DNA of 64,000 nucleotides from assembly GCA_032622095.1 (NCBI GenBank), contig CP136063.1, positions 91,551,980 to 91,615,979 on the forward strand, written 5' to 3'. The notes below the pieces were generated by a model that was not told where the DNA came from, did not search any database, and saw nothing but the letters and a program-made list of their open reading frames with translations. Numbering within the stretch: the stretch's first letter is position 1; every line of letters starts with the position of its first letter. The stretch comes from Siphonodentalium dalli. Its lineage: Eukaryota > Mollusca > Scaphopoda > Gadilida > Siphonodentaliidae. The position numbers were made by a program, and so were the translations under genes. Shown one piece after another: positions 12,110 through 24,371 of the stretch.

Positions 12110-13255
12110 TGCTATCAACATATGCTTTCCAGAGAGAAGCTGATTTCGCGTATACAATGGTCAAGTTCAGCTATTCCGGATAATAGAACTCGCGTTTTGG
12201 ATTCCGCATTCAAACTATCATATTGCATGTATACGTCTATATGAAATTCGTTTAATAAGTCAAATTCAAAAATATTACGGTTATCACATATTGAGACACA
12301 CTCGATTAATACATGTCTGAACAGATCATTGTGTTTTCTATCACACAATGGGCACGATTGTTCGTCCGTTTCAAGAATGGAAATAAGACGTGCAACAAGG
12401 AGATAAGAATCTTTATGCTTAGGATATATGTAACAGTTTTCCCATAGCCTAGACATACATAATTTAGGCTGGAGTGCCGAGAAACGGTTTAATCGAGTAC
12501 CATCGCCTTTGCTACATTCCCATTCATCTCTATTTTTATTTAACCATGAGGTTTTCGTTATATTTTTCCATGATAATTTGTTTGGAAAAGTCACATTTAA
12601 TAAGTATTTCTCGACGTATTCGGTCATTCCATATTTGTCCAATGTACAAATAATATCAACCATGAAATTAGAATTTGAAGCAGTAGGAAACATTAGATAC
12701 TGGTATAACCGTGTAATAAATACATCTTTGGCGGTTTTGTTCGACGACAGATTGCATATTGAACCAATAAATGACAGTTTACGTTTTTCTATTAATGATA
12801 CCATTGACGACTAATCCTTGAGCTATAACTGTTTCTGTGCGATTATGAAGACCCTGATAATATTTTAGACAGAAACGGTGCATTCTCTCGAGACGGTCGC
12901 ATAGAGTTTTATTCACACACCATAACAGTTCCGATCCGTATAAACCTTTTGGAATGACCACCGAATAATAAATCAACGAACAACTTTTTGGTGTAATGCC
13001 ACCGGGGTATATTCCGGCGTTCGTTAGCATCATGAATGTACTTCGGGTTTTATCACATATCCGATCAATGAAGACAGAATTAAAATCGTATTTATCGAGT
13101 GGAATACCAAGATGGGTAACTTCTGAACATTCCTGTAGAGTATATGTCCCTAAGTTCCAGACGCGATATTGACGAGAGAACTCTGATTTTGTTTCGTTGA
13201 ATACTATTACCGAGCATTTATTAGAGTTATACTTATATCGCCACTTTTTGCTGGG
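12110..13255 (-). pseudogene. LINE-type reverse transcriptase C-terminal region, degraded
   Basis: The minus strand reads from RPSKKWRYKYNSNKCSVIVF near 13250, through VTHLGIPLDKY, GGITPKSCSLIYYSVVIPKG and LERMHRFCLKYYQGL, then after a frameshift near 12800 through DVFITRLYQYL to a terminal Cys/His cluster, SCPLCDRKHNDLFRHVLIEC, ending at 12115. The order of an RT thumb region (NKC, then THLG), a conserved hydrophobic block and a CPLC...H...C knuckle matches the C-terminal half of non-LTR retrotransposon ORF2 proteins common in molluscs. The catalytic RT core (FADD) is missing: the copy is 5' truncated and broken. It is a different LINE lineage from the copy at 18102. Confidence 0.7.
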
Positions 13256-13739
13256 CCGAAAAATTGCTAATGAACCTATGATCGAGGCAGTTATTAATCA
13301 TGTTCCAAGCTCCTGTGTTATAAATATGTTAAACAGTTAAATAGAAACTAAGACTGCCTGTTTATGTCAAGAAAAATGTCTAAGTTTTGGCTATGACAGG
13401 AATTATAATTACACTACATTGAACTGGGGAGAAAGATTGGAAAACCAAAACTATTACTATCTAACAATAAACAGCAACCAATCTTTAAATTCCAACTGTG
13501 CCGCTTTCGTCCATCAAGATAATTATTTAGGCTATTTTATCTTATTAATTTACATCATTTACATTCATCGATTTCATATTCCCATATTACACCCACATTG
13601 CACCCTAATTAACAAATGAGATTAGGTCAGTCAAAATACCAGACTAGTGTGTCTATAACCATAATTGCTTCCTGCACTTTTTTCCTACTAAATTGTCCTG
13701 TTCCATGTGCTTTTTATTGAACATTTGATTTTACTACTC
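13256..13739. other. No gene recognised
   Basis: Short AT-rich spacer; nothing supported. Confidence 0.4.
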
Positions 13740-14410
13740 GCTGCCTATTGTGAGTCACATGCCTCATATGGTATAAATAAAGAGCGTTTATTTCACTTAT
13801 GTGCGAAAATTTAATACAGCTGGAAAATGGCGTGACCCATGCGAAGTATTTTTCAGAGCATGGGAACAATTACAGACATAATTTGGAAACTCGAATGCGC
13901 ATGTGGTGTTTGCCACATGGAATGTGTGAACGAGTGTGGAGAAGAACACATGGAGGCAGACTTCAGTGTAGGCTGTGATAGATTCTTCATGCGCAACGTT
14001 CAGGTTTGATATATTTGATTCTGAAATAAGCCAATATAGTGAGCATGTGCCTGTACCCTTTAATTATTCCGTTGAATGGCGCGGACCGCAGTCAGTGTCG
14101 ATGAAAAAGTAGATGAAAGCCACATGGCGGTTAAATTTTCGCTCCAAAATACACCTAATGATAATGCTTTTGTATTTTTTCCCGGTATCGAAATAGGTCA
14201 ATAAATAGATATATCGCCACAACAAAGTGATCTGAGTCTCCACATCACGCCGAGTTGATATGGTGATATTCCGGATTAGACGAGCTGCCACAGTCCCACG
14301 ACCGGGGATGTCGTTTTCCAACTATTTTCAATTGTTGCACACAGAAGTGCAATAAACGCTCTTTATTTTTAACATATCAGCAATATACTGACACGAAACG
14401 CTCTTTTCTG
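13740..14410. mobile_element. MITE-like inverted-repeat element
   Basis: The arms pair over about 50 bases: ATAAATAAAGAGCGTTTATT at about 13777 and, inverted, AATAAACGCTCTTTATTTTT at about 14351. Weaker matching extends outward (tcatatgg / catatcagc). The AAAGAGCGTTTAT phrase is shared with the TTAA MITEs at 37480 and 61648. Exact ends and target duplication were not resolved. Confidence 0.55.
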
Positions 14411-14527
14411 TTCCATTGTCGTTCAAATATGCGATCTTTTGTTTGGAACCCAAACATTTTGTTCAAATTTCTATATATTTTTTTATGACTTCAATTCGTA
14501 GACCTTGAAAAATCATTTTTGGTCGCC

Positions 14528-14587
14528 GCATGTTAGACCTACTTACCAAGATGGCGAAAATTATTTTGCCACGATTCCACGCTCTGT

Positions 14588-14621
<34 letters not shown>

Positions 14622-16988
14622 GCATGGCTCAACAATTTTACCCAGATTCCAAAAATTGTGGTAAAGTTATACCCAGGAACTTTTAACACACTCCCCTGCA
14701 CTGCCCCTATACGCCATCCGATGTCACTTTCGTGTTCTTATTTGTTAAGTATTGGAGCAACCAGCTATGATCCGTGACAGTCACTGATATCTAAAAATCT
14801 TGCTCATCAATATATTGAGAACATTCGTTGCATTGTGTTATTCCAGACTGTCTCAGTCTCTGTTGGATCCCTATGGCTTCGCTTTTTCCTTCCTCTGTGA
14901 AGTATCTTCTGGTGGTTGTCAACTTGAGGAAGGATTTCGCACATTCAAATGGAACCTGTTGCTGGTTGCTCTGAACAGTTTGCATGGAGATATTCAAACC
15001 CGACTTCCCCATTACATCCTTTATGTCGCCAGCTGGGGCAAACCAACCCAGCATTGCTGGAAGGAAATCATGAGTATCATAAGAAATCATTAGTGAGTAT
15101 TAATTGTCCCCGGACATTTTCAATATCTTCGCCTTTCTGTGCCAACGAAAATGATTTATGGGGTTTGGACTTTGGTTTAAGAGGTGCTTTTGTGGTTTAA
15201 CAACTTAAGCCCTTAAACCTTTTTTTTTTAAATGCCATGTCTGTTAATCATTATAGGCATGTTAGGCCTACTTAGTACTTACCAAGATGGCGAATAAACA
15301 CAATCAGCAGGCGCGCCTAATGTGTACTTCCCTATTGTTTGAGTCGAAAACAGCACGTGGTTTAGTTTCCAGACATCTCGGAGATCTCGAGCAGCGTTGT
15401 GACCACAGTTGCATGTGCACAAATATAAGTTACTCCGAGGCCAAATTAAAAATTATTTTGCCACGATTCCACGCTGTTGCCTTCCCCCCTCGCATGGCTC
15501 AACAATTTTACCCAGATTCCAAACATTGTGGTAAAGTTATACCCAGGAACTTTTAACACACTCCCCAGCACCGCCCCTATACGCCATCCCATGTCACTTT
15601 CGTGTTCTTATTTGTTAAGTATTGGAGCAACCAGCTATGATCCGTGACAGTCACTGATATCCAAAAATCTTGCTCATCAATATATTGAGAACACTCGTTG
15701 CATTGTGTTATTCCAGACTGTCTCAGTCTCTGTTGGATCCCCCATGGCTTCGCTTTTTCCTTCCTCTGTGAAGTATCTTCTGGTGGTTGTCAACTTGAGG
15801 AAGGATTTCGCACATTCAAATGGAACCTGTTGCTGGTTGTTCTGAACAGTTTCCATGGAGATATTCAAACCCGACTTCCCCATTACATCCTTTGTCGCCA
15901 GCTGGGGCAAACCAACCCAGCATTGCTGGAATGAAATCATGAGTATCATAAGAAATCATTAGTGAGTGTTAATTGTCCCCGGACATTTTCAATATCTTCG
16001 CCTTTCTGTGCCAACGAAAATTATTTATGGGGTTTGGACTTTGGTTTAAGAGGGTCTTTTGGGGTTTAAGAACTTAAGCCATTAAACTTTTTTTTTAAAT
16101 GCCATGCCTGTTAATCATTCTATGCATGTTAGGCCTACTTACCAAAATGGCGAATAAACACAATCAGCAGGCGCGCCTAATGTGCACTTCCCTATTGTTT
16201 GAGTCGAAAACAGCACGTGGTTTAGTTTCCAGACATCTCGGAGATCTCGAGCAGCGTTGTGACCACAGTTGCATGTGCACAAATATAATTTACTCTGAGG
16301 CCAAATTAAAAATTATTTTGCCATGATTCCACGCTCTGTTGTTTCCCCCCCCCCGCCTCGCATGGCTCAACACTTTTACCCAGATTCCAAAAATTGTGGT
16401 AAAGTTACACCCAGGAACTTTTAACACAATCCCCTGCACTGCACCTATACGCCATCCCATGTCACTTTCGTGTTCTTATTTGTTAAGTATTGGAGCAACC
16501 AGCTATGATCCGTGACAGTCACTGATATCTAAAAATCTTGCTCATCAATATATTGAGAACACTCGTTGCATTGTGTTATTCCAGACTGCCTCAGTCTCTG
16601 TTGGATCCCCATGGCTTCGCTGTTTCCTTCCTCTGTGAAGTATCTTCTGGTGGTTGTCAACTTGAGGAAGGATTTCGCACATTCAAATGGAACCTGTTGC
16701 TGGTTGTTCTGAACAGTTTCCATGGAGATATTCAAACCCGACTTCCCCATTACATCCTTTATGTCGCCAGCTGGGGCAAACCAACCCAGTATTGCTGGAA
16801 GGAAATCATGAGTATCATAAGAAATCATTAGTGAGTGTTAATTGTCCCCGGACATTTTCAATATCTTCGCCTTTCTGTGCCAACGAAAATGATTTATGGG
16901 GTTTGGACTTTGGTTTAAGAGGGGCTTTTGGGGTTTAAGAACTTAAGCCCTTAAACCTTTTTTTTAATGCCATGCCTGTTAATCATTC
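14528..16988 (+). repeat. ~870-bp tandem repeat, 2.8 units
   Basis: The anchor CATGTTAGRCCTACTTA begins units near 14528, 15258 and 16125; CGCATGGCTCAACA recurs at 14621, 15491 and 16359 (spacings 870 and 868). Unit 1 lacks about 150 bases that units 2 and 3 carry (about 15290-15450). Each unit has a homopolymer C tract of different length (30, 6 and 9+ bases). The units are highly similar, implying recent duplication. The open frames in both strands recur only because the units are near copies. Confidence 0.9.
14590..14619. repeat. Poly-C tract, 30 bases
   Basis: An uninterrupted run of 30 C inside unit 1 of the 870-bp repeat; the corresponding runs in units 2 and 3 are much shorter. Length is likely unstable and may be misassembled. 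Confidence 0.95.
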
Positions 16989-17929
16989 TGTTAAACACAA
17001 ATGACATAATTATGCATCGTTAATAGCATGTATCTATGTGTTTCAGTGTAAACCCTGGTAGTACCAGTATGTGTGTTCTAAGTGTTTCAGTGTAAACCCT
17101 GGTTGTACTCAAATTTAATTTTTGAGACAATGCAAGGTGGTGTATTGGAGCGCGTTACAAGTCGCTGTGCTCAAATAATATGTTAAATGATAATGATCAC
17201 TTGGCAAAACTGAGCAGTACATTTTCCTCAATCACTTTTAAATCAAAAGTTTAATAAATCGTTAAATAACCACAGTAGCTAATAGCTATATGACGGGTTT
17301 AAATACTAAAACAAAAATGAAATATATACATTATACAGGATAACAAGCATTGTCAGAGGACTATTTCACATGTATTACTTACCTGAGCTGGAAATTGATG
17401 CAATCAATTGAGGGTATTTAAGTTGTACACAAATATTTACTCAGTATCCAAATTAAAAATTATTATTCAATAACTCCCCAATAACTCAAATTGACACATG
17501 TCGGCCATAAAGACATTACTCAAATATTGGCCTACTGATGTTGGTATCATGCACAGGGGCTTGTAACATACTGGTATACCAAGCCACATGGGCCTGATAT
17601 ACGCAATCATATATACGCGCCTGCTCGGTTATGGCATATTGGGGCAGTGCAAAAGATGCGCAGCAGAGCACATTCTACAGACACATAGCATACCGCGGCT
17701 TATAAAGTGCTCCACTACCACACCCTACTGTACATGCAGCTCTATTAGTCACACAGATAGGTTTTTTGTGACAAAGCTACCCAGATTCCTGAAAGTTATA
17801 CACAGAAACATTTAACGCACCCCATCCCCTGTATGCCACCCCTATATACGTGCCTGCTTAAATTTACGTGTGCTCCAGTAAACTTATGTTCAAAGTATGA
17901 TCACTTGGCAAAACCACGGGGCCTCTAAC
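16989..17929. other. No gene recognised
   Basis: AT-rich spacer. A duplicated phrase (GTGTTTCAGTGTAAACCCTG) occurs at about 17039 and 17083. A diverged copy of the CTATATACG-GCCTGCTT motif from the adjacent hairpin lies near 17850. Confidence 0.4.
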
Positions 17930-17932
17930 GCG

Positions 17933-18047
17933 CTGCCCGCCCACTTTTGCCCATATACGCCACTTCTATATACGCGCCTGATTCACGTTAATGGTACTAA
18001 CGTGAAGCAGGCGCATATATAGAAGCGGCATAGGAGCAGTGCAAACT
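17933..18047. repeat. Foldback hairpin, ~115 bp
   Basis: CTATATACGCGCCTGATTCA, then CGTTAATGGTACTAACG, then TGAAGCAGGCGCATATATAG form an inverted repeat centred near 17996. The flanks (cccactttTGCCC... / ...gcaGTGCAAA) extend it imperfectly. A single-arm relative with the same TAACGTGAA-CGCGTATATA phrase lies at 22298-22367. Confidence 0.7.
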
Positions 18048-18101
18048 CATTTTGAGGAGTAGTGTACATGTATATACACATCACAATGATCACATATAGC
18101 A

Positions 18102-19816
18102 GAAAAGTTTAATGATTATTTTTCAAGTATTGGTCAACAAACAAGTGAAAGGGTCATACACGAACATAGTGCAAATTACTCAGATTATCTTCTTTACAGG
18201 GAAACAGACGTATTCAAATTAGCCCCCACTAATGAACAAGAAATCATACTGACTTGCCTAAATTTTAAAAGCAAAAATAGCAAAGACGTTCATGGTTTAA
18301 CGAGTAAGATAATGAAGGCAACGGTAGAAGAGATAGCAATCGCCCTAAAACATTCAATTTATCACTCAAATATGGCATATTTCCCCAAAAAATGAAATTG
18401 TCCCGAGTTGTCCCGATCTACAAAAGCGGTTATAAGGGTGAATTCAGTAATTATAGACCCATTAGTATATTGCCTTGTTTCTCAAAAATATTGGAAAAAA
18501 TAATGTCTAAAAGATTGGTAGATTTCTTAAATGATAACGATACCCTGTATGAACATCAGTATGGTTTCAGAAAAAGTCACTCAACAATACATCCCGTTAT
18601 GTACTTGAAGATGTAGTCGAACAAAATGATGAACCCACTCGAGACTCCACCTTAGCCATTTTCATTGACCTTTCAAAAGCTTTTGATACAATTAGTCATG
18701 ATATCATACTAAGTAAAATGGATCACTATGGAATACGTGGCATTGCGAATGATTGGTTCAGAGACTATCTGTCCGAAAGACGACAGTTTACTGACTTCAA
18801 TGGTAGTATTTCTAGTCTTAAGGGTATACTCAACGGAGTACCACAGGGCTCCATACTCGGTCAGACAATTTTTCTCATTTACGTGAATGATATGTCTGCC
18901 GCATCTTCATTGAAATTGTTATCATTCGCCGATGATACTACGCTACACACATCCGGCAATAACGGCCATCTTATTGAAAAAATCGTGAACAGTGAGCTAA
19001 AAGATGTCTACAAATGGTGTTGTTGTAACTGCCTATCCATAAACAAAACTAAAAGTAAATATATGCTTCTTCATCCAAAAAACAATGACGACAAATGGAA
19101 TTTTCTAAAGATATACATAAACGACGTAGAACTCGAAGCATGTTGGAAACAAAAGTGATGAAACATCCCTAAAATTTCTCGGAATTACAATCGATAAAAA
19201 CCTCACGTTTAAAGACCATACCTCGGCGATATGTTCTAAAATGGCAAGAGCCCTATATGGTATGAACAAGGGGAGGAAATTTTTCCCAGCAGATGCCATT
19301 CGAACGCTATATTATGCTTTAATTCAAAGCCGTCTTGCCTATGGAATTCAAATTTGGGGGCACTCAGTATCACCCAACAAGGTCTTCCTACTACAAAAGA
19401 GAGCTATCAGAACAATAAGCTATGCCAAATACAACAGCCACACTGAACCCTTATTCAAACAAAGAAATATTTTGAAATTCAGATATTTGCATGCCTGTCA
19501 TGTTAGTCTGTTTATGTATGACTGGACACATTTTAATCTACCGGCATCATTTCTAACAGCATTTGACAACAAGATATCAATCACCAGACAATCTGGATGC
19601 ATTAGGGAAATTAAATCACGAACGAAATTCTCAGAGGTTTTACCCAAACATTCATTCCCAAGATTATGGAATGAAACTGACAAAAAACTAAAATCAGTTG
19701 AAAGCCGACAAAACTTTAAATATCAAATGAAGGTCAAGGTTATCAATGCTTATGATGCAAACTTTAAATGTAAAAACAAAACTTGCAGAGAATATTTTCC
19801 TCCCAAAAGCTCATAA
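18102..19816 (+). pseudogene. LINE reverse transcriptase ORF2, frameshifted
   Basis: RT blocks in order: KLSRVVPIYKSG and NYRPISILPCFSKILEKI (18392-18520), HQYGFRKSHST, a frameshift near 18605, AIFIDLSKAFDTISHDI, then GVPQGSILGQTIFLIYVNDM and the catalytic FADDTTLH (about 18926-18950). After another frameshift near 19140 come LKFLGITIDKNLTF, YYALIQSRLAYGIQIWG, and the end CREYFPPKSS with a stop at 19814-19816. At least three frame breaks (near 18390, 18605 and 19140) show it cannot make an intact enzyme. When intact such proteins prime reverse transcription on nicked chromosomal DNA. Confidence 0.85.
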
Positions 19817-19956
19817 TTAAACTACATATACTTAACTCCCGAGTAACAAGCCAGCCCCCTCCCCGGTTGTGAGTGCTGATTACCCTGAAAACTCGCCCTT
19901 ATTGGACCCTGCTAACACGATTTAAATATCACATAAGCATTACCATTGTTACTTAA

Positions 19957-20450
19957 AGGCACGTGCGGCCTTAATTGTCGAAAATATTCATATTTGTTCC
20001 AAACACCGTAAACAGAAAAACAGTAAAACGCATACAGTTCCGTTCATATATACCATGACCATCGCGCAAGCAGCATGTTATCATAAAGACCTACTATATT
20101 TTACCTAAGCAAGAGCCTGGTTGTGTTACAGAAGACAGCACAATGCTACTGGCTAATCACACACAAATGACATAAATGCTCTTTATTAGTTCCATATCAG
20201 GTATTCACCAACAAAGAACGCTCTTTATGTTTACCATCATAATATAAACAAACACCAGAAAAGTAACTTTTTACGCTTTTGTTTACTTAACAATGGTCAA
20301 ACTTATGACCTTAACATACTGTTTATTCGATATTTCTTATTTGTATACGGACAAAGTCTATCTACATTTTGATGTTCTTTCTGTTTGTGGCGGTTTTTGA
20401 CGGGTGGAGATATTTTCACAGGATACCCACTGCCAAGGCCAACCGTGTCT
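19957..20450. mobile_element. TTAA MITE nested in the LINE 3' UTR
   Basis: TTAA at 19953-19956 and 20451-20454 flank termini AGGCACGTGCGGCCTT and, inverted, AGACACGGTTGGCCTT. The second LINE copy has the unoccupied site (ctacTTAAgcaaggtcca, near 5015-5032), so insertion with a TTAA duplication is shown directly. The interior includes AAAGAACGCTCTTTATGTTT and a diverged core shared with the MITEs at 37480 and 61648. Confidence 0.9.
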
Positions 20451-20763
20451 TTAAGCAGGGTCCAACTTACTATTGGAAAGTGTTCTTTAAACTGCCGTGC
20501 ACACGCCAACATAGCCATAACTATACGGTACAATGTACTTAATACAATATTTTGATATGATAAATTACAGTATTTTCTTATTAGCACACCAACTTGAGCT
20601 TATGCGATTGATATATTAGTTATTATATTGACAACGGGGGTGACAGGAAGACAGCCAATCCTGGTTATGCCACTCCCACACAATAATTACACTTGATTTT
20701 TGATATATTATTGTTGATTTGTTGTAAACTAATTATTGTGTGAATAAAACATCTACATCTACA

Positions 20764-20878
20764 TCACAGAAACTGCATCATACCACTCCCGTGTCTGTTA
20801 TTACTATATTAGGTTACAATTATCAGTTATATAGGGAGGCCCAGGGGAGGAACTGCATGATTCCAGTTTCTGTGACAC
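20764..20878. repeat. Small inverted repeat, ~115 bp
   Basis: TCACAGAAACTG with following bases pairs with CAGTTTCTGTGA about 90 bases downstream, plus an inner CATCATACCACTCC / GGAACTGCATGATT similarity. It abuts the LINE tail. Possibly a tiny MITE. Confidence 0.55.
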
Positions 20879-22583
20879 ATACTCAGTATCCAAAGTCATA
20901 ATGGTCTAATTGCAAAACTTAAAATGTATTTTAACATACCTGGATATTTAGGGCACTGAGCTTCACCAAGTGTTTTGTCCTCTACTCATATTATGCACAG
21001 TTCTAATTATAATTTCTTTGTGCTGGCGGAAAACATGGGTCAAAATAACTGTATGGGTATATGCGTCCTTCCACACAGCTGACTGAATGCGAATGTACCA
21101 TCATCCCCATAAAGAATATTCGGAACTGGCGGAAGCTGGAAAGTCACCACACACAACTAGTTGGAATTCGTCCAAAAACTTGTTATGTTCCCCTCACCAG
21201 CCTGAATAGTTCTTCAATTTGTTCCAACGTCTTTGAACTGAGATGACTATGTCGTCAATAAACAGGAGATGAAGGGTTGACATTCTAAGGCGACATTCAT
21301 CGGATATCTTTTTTGCAATCTCCAATGCATTGTATCTCCCGTCCAAAATTCCACAAAACCTGTTCAAAGTTGTGAACCTGTTCAAAGTTGTGGCTGGAAT
21401 GTCATTTTGGCGTTAATTGTGGCACGAAATAGCAGTAGTGCTCGTTAGTGATACAGTTCTTTTTCTGAGTTCCTATCCAATATATTTCTTTCAATGGTTT
21501 ACTTTTCCCCACAACCAGCCTGTCCTAAGATTACATCATTGTGTCCTTCGTGAATAAGTGTGAATAATTTAATTCTTTCTCTTTCCATTGTCGATTAAAT
21601 AGCAATTTAATAAATATCGTAATTGAATAAATAAATCGATAGATAAATTGATCGATTGCATGAGAATAATATCGCATTTGAATAAATAAATAAATAGCAA
21701 TTGAACAAATAAATTTTACACAATTCTCCATTTCATGAGTAGTGCCATGTTTTGTTGACAAATGAGCGCGAGTCACACATAAGACAATCAGCGCTCAGTA
21801 TTAGAATGAAGGTCAGATCGTAATAAATATTAAAATGAGGAACTGTTAATGCGTAAAAAATGAAATAAAAATCAGAATTATCGACAGATTTCGCCTCTAT
21901 AAAAGAAATGTTACCGACGATTTGTTGATTTGTATGAGTATATAAATTATTAGCCGTCAAGAAATCACTGAGCGCTAGATGTTTAGTTGATCGTTTGACC
22001 GATTTTTAATTATAATAAACTGTATGGGGTGAATTTAGGGAACATATCGGCCATTACTGCTGAGTCGGATTATTCTGGGATTTTTCGCTCTCTTTAAACA
22101 ATATTCGGTGGTAAAAAAAATGTATTAAATGCTTTGGATATAAATGGTAACGAGGGGAGCTTGTGGTATTGATTGCATGAGGAATCATTCGCCGACACAC
22201 CCGTGGCTATACCATTACTCGGATAAATGGGCTAAATGTGTCCGATTTACCGAGCGATGGTAAAACGGGAAATATCTAGTTTCCCTTGTCCTTATAGTAC
22301 CAATAACGTGAATCAAGCGCGTATATAAAAGCAGCGTATATGGGCAGTGCAAAAGGGGCGGGCAGCGGAACCACAAACAAATACAAAAAAAATGCCATAA
22401 TGCCGGTAAGAGAAAGCGAACCGGCCAGTGAACCAGTAGCACGAATGAATGATTTGGAGTTAACAGACCAGAACTGACCAGGAGTCCAATACAAAATACG
22501 GGTGTACATTGTTAAGATAATAATTCAAAAAAGCACATTTAAATAGAACATAATTGCTATCATATTTAAACTATATACACTAT
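20879..22583. other. No gene recognised
   Basis: AT-rich. On the minus strand near 21190-21385 a 63-codon frame contains LHLLFIDDIVISVQ, reminiscent of an RT active-site block but too short and isolated to call. 22298-22367 is a single-arm relative of the hairpin at 17933. The short AATAAATAAAT-rich stretch at 21600-21720 is simple sequence. Confidence 0.4.
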
Positions 22584-23111
22584 TTACTTGTCCTGTCTAT
22601 AATTCGCTTTTTCAGCGAACGAAAATCCGGATCGTCCGACATCTCGCTCCACGCCACATATGGACTTGTTCCGTTGCCCTTTGCTCTGCGTCCAGATTTT
22701 GTCACGAACATTGTCCTCATTAACTTGTGAAACACTGGGAACATTTGATTTTACATCTGCTTTGTTATTTTTGTTCTTTAACACCGACACGATACTTTGC
22801 AGTACATATATGCATTTCGCGTTTAGAGAGTTTCGATTTTGATGTAGGGACCGACGTGGGTGCTTCGGTTTATTAGGATGTGGAACTGTAGAATTGCTGT
22901 CATGTTCTAGATCGGGATACTCAGAAACATAATTTGATCCCTTCATTGGTGGCGGTTGAGAATCAGTCTCGCTTACGATGATTTCTGGCGACGATATGGA
23001 TACTGTGCGTTCAGTGGACGGAGCAGTTATTGTGGTCGATCCCGATATATTTGAAACAGAATCAGTGTTGGATGAAATGTGAAAATTAATTTCAATCTGA
23101 CTGGGAATCAA
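22584..23111 (-). CDS. Unrecognised Ser/Thr-rich reading frame (possible exon)
   Basis: A 175-codon frame, long for this AT-rich region, ends at 22584. It begins after an in-frame TAG near 23118 without an ATG at its start (first codon TTG; the first Met lies well inside), so if real it is probably an internal or terminal exon with an acceptor near 23100. The N-terminal half is Ser/Thr/Pro-rich (SNISGSTTITAPSTERTVSI), the C-terminal half is basic (KPKHPRRSLHQNRNSL, then VLKNKNNK). No transmembrane segment or domain was recognised. It lies just outside the TIR of the element at 23146. It could be a cytoplasmic tail or a disordered exon of a host gene, or chance. Confidence 0.35.
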   Translation of the reverse strand: MIPSQIEINFHISSNTDSVSNISGSTTITAPSTERTVSISSPEIIVSETDSQPPPMKGSNYVSEYPDLEHDSNSTVPHPNKPKHPRRSLHQNRNSLNAKCIYVLQSIVSVLKNKNNKADVKSNVPSVSQVNEDNVRDKIWTQSKGQRNKSICGVERDVGRSGFSFAEKANYRQDK

Positions 23112-24371
23112 AAGTTCCTATTGAGTGCCGGTACTACCAGAATTACTCTCGGGCTCCAAATAAAAGTACAGAACCAAATAATAGTGCAGGGGGGGGGGGG
23201 AACTTTCATTGAAAATCAATAAACGTGCAGACCCAAATAATAGTGCAGGGGGAATTTTCAGCAAATGTTTACAAAATTAACAGTAAGGACATTAAATTTT
23301 TATGGAAAACCAATAGCAATTTAATGCCTACATCTAGTAGTGAAATATCTGCTTGTTCTGAGATTTATCTGAATAAACCTTGAGTCTCGGTTAAAACATT
23401 CATAATGTCCTCTTCTTACTACTAGTAATAGTACTTGTACAAGTACCCATGCCAATGTTATTAATTGATAATAATAATAAATACAGTAGTACTAGTATGA
23501 AATGGCAATTATTGGAAGGTGTGTATATCAGTACTAGTATTTATAATAAAAGATATATGAAATTCAAATAAATGTTAGGAACAGGTGGTTGATAACTAAT
23601 TAATGGGCATGTAGTGTTGTACTAATACTAAGTACTAGTAGTATAGCGAGAGGACAGGCATACTGCTGATTGTGACTTAGACTTACTACTAGTACTGGTA
23701 GTACTGTCACTAATTCACAACAACTAGTATTACTATTGAACTGGTCAGTGTAACTATGTTTCAAGCACTTGGGTATAAAATTATTTTTGGTGCTGAGACA
23801 TACTAGGCCCAATACTAGTATGTGTTACACAATAGACATGTAGGATCTACTGATTGATGAATCGCTTACAAATCGCAATATATGTACTAGTAAGATTTAA
23901 AAATGTATGAACCCAAATGCTAATTTCAGAAAAGCTGGGTACCGTGTACTCAAATGTTTGAAAAATAATAACATCCATCAGTTCACCTCTGCTTAGTACT
24001 AATAGTAAATTTCTCTGGCAGCCCTCTCAATTTAGATTGTTAGGCTTCTGTAATCCGCTACGGCAACCCATGGCCTAGTTTGATTCGGCAAATTGGCTCA
24101 GCATTGCTGATTGCCGTTGCCAATTACTATGCAGGTTGAATTTGTGACATCAATTCAATGAAATATATGTCACATGTATATATTAAATTAAGAAAATATG
24201 GAAACAAATTATTTAATGTAATAACAATGAATTATAACAAGAACCAAGTTAATTGTTGTGCACCACATATCTACGAGTACTAGTACTACTAGCATTGACC
24301 ATGTATTTTATTTCTTTGACATCTCACTCTTAAAAGTTAAAACTGACTTACTAGTAGATCTGTGTTTATTA

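Larger units (their letters stand above)
18102..20763 (+). mobile_element. 5'-truncated LINE (non-LTR retrotransposon)
   Basis: The copy starts inside the ORF2 linker before the RT domain (KFNDYFSSIG) and runs to a 3' UTR with TGTGTGAATAAAACAT and a short CATCTA simple-repeat tail near 20763. The endonuclease domain and 5' end are missing, the usual result of incomplete reverse transcription. A TTAA MITE (19957-20450) sits inside the 3' UTR. The copy at 4671-5320 is a second, shorter member. Simple-repeat tails and RT motifs fit the CR1/L2/jockey side of LINEs; the exact clade was not determined. Confidence 0.85.

Noticed and set aside
14800-16938. Recurrent 75-99 codon frames on both strands in the 870-bp repeat
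   Set aside because: Sense and antisense are open at once and differ by frameshifts between units; no domain or initiation context. Explained by tandem duplication.
21194-21385. Possible RT fragment (LHLLFIDDIVISVQ)
   Set aside because: One motif-like block without the flanking RT motifs in any frame; too weak to annotate.
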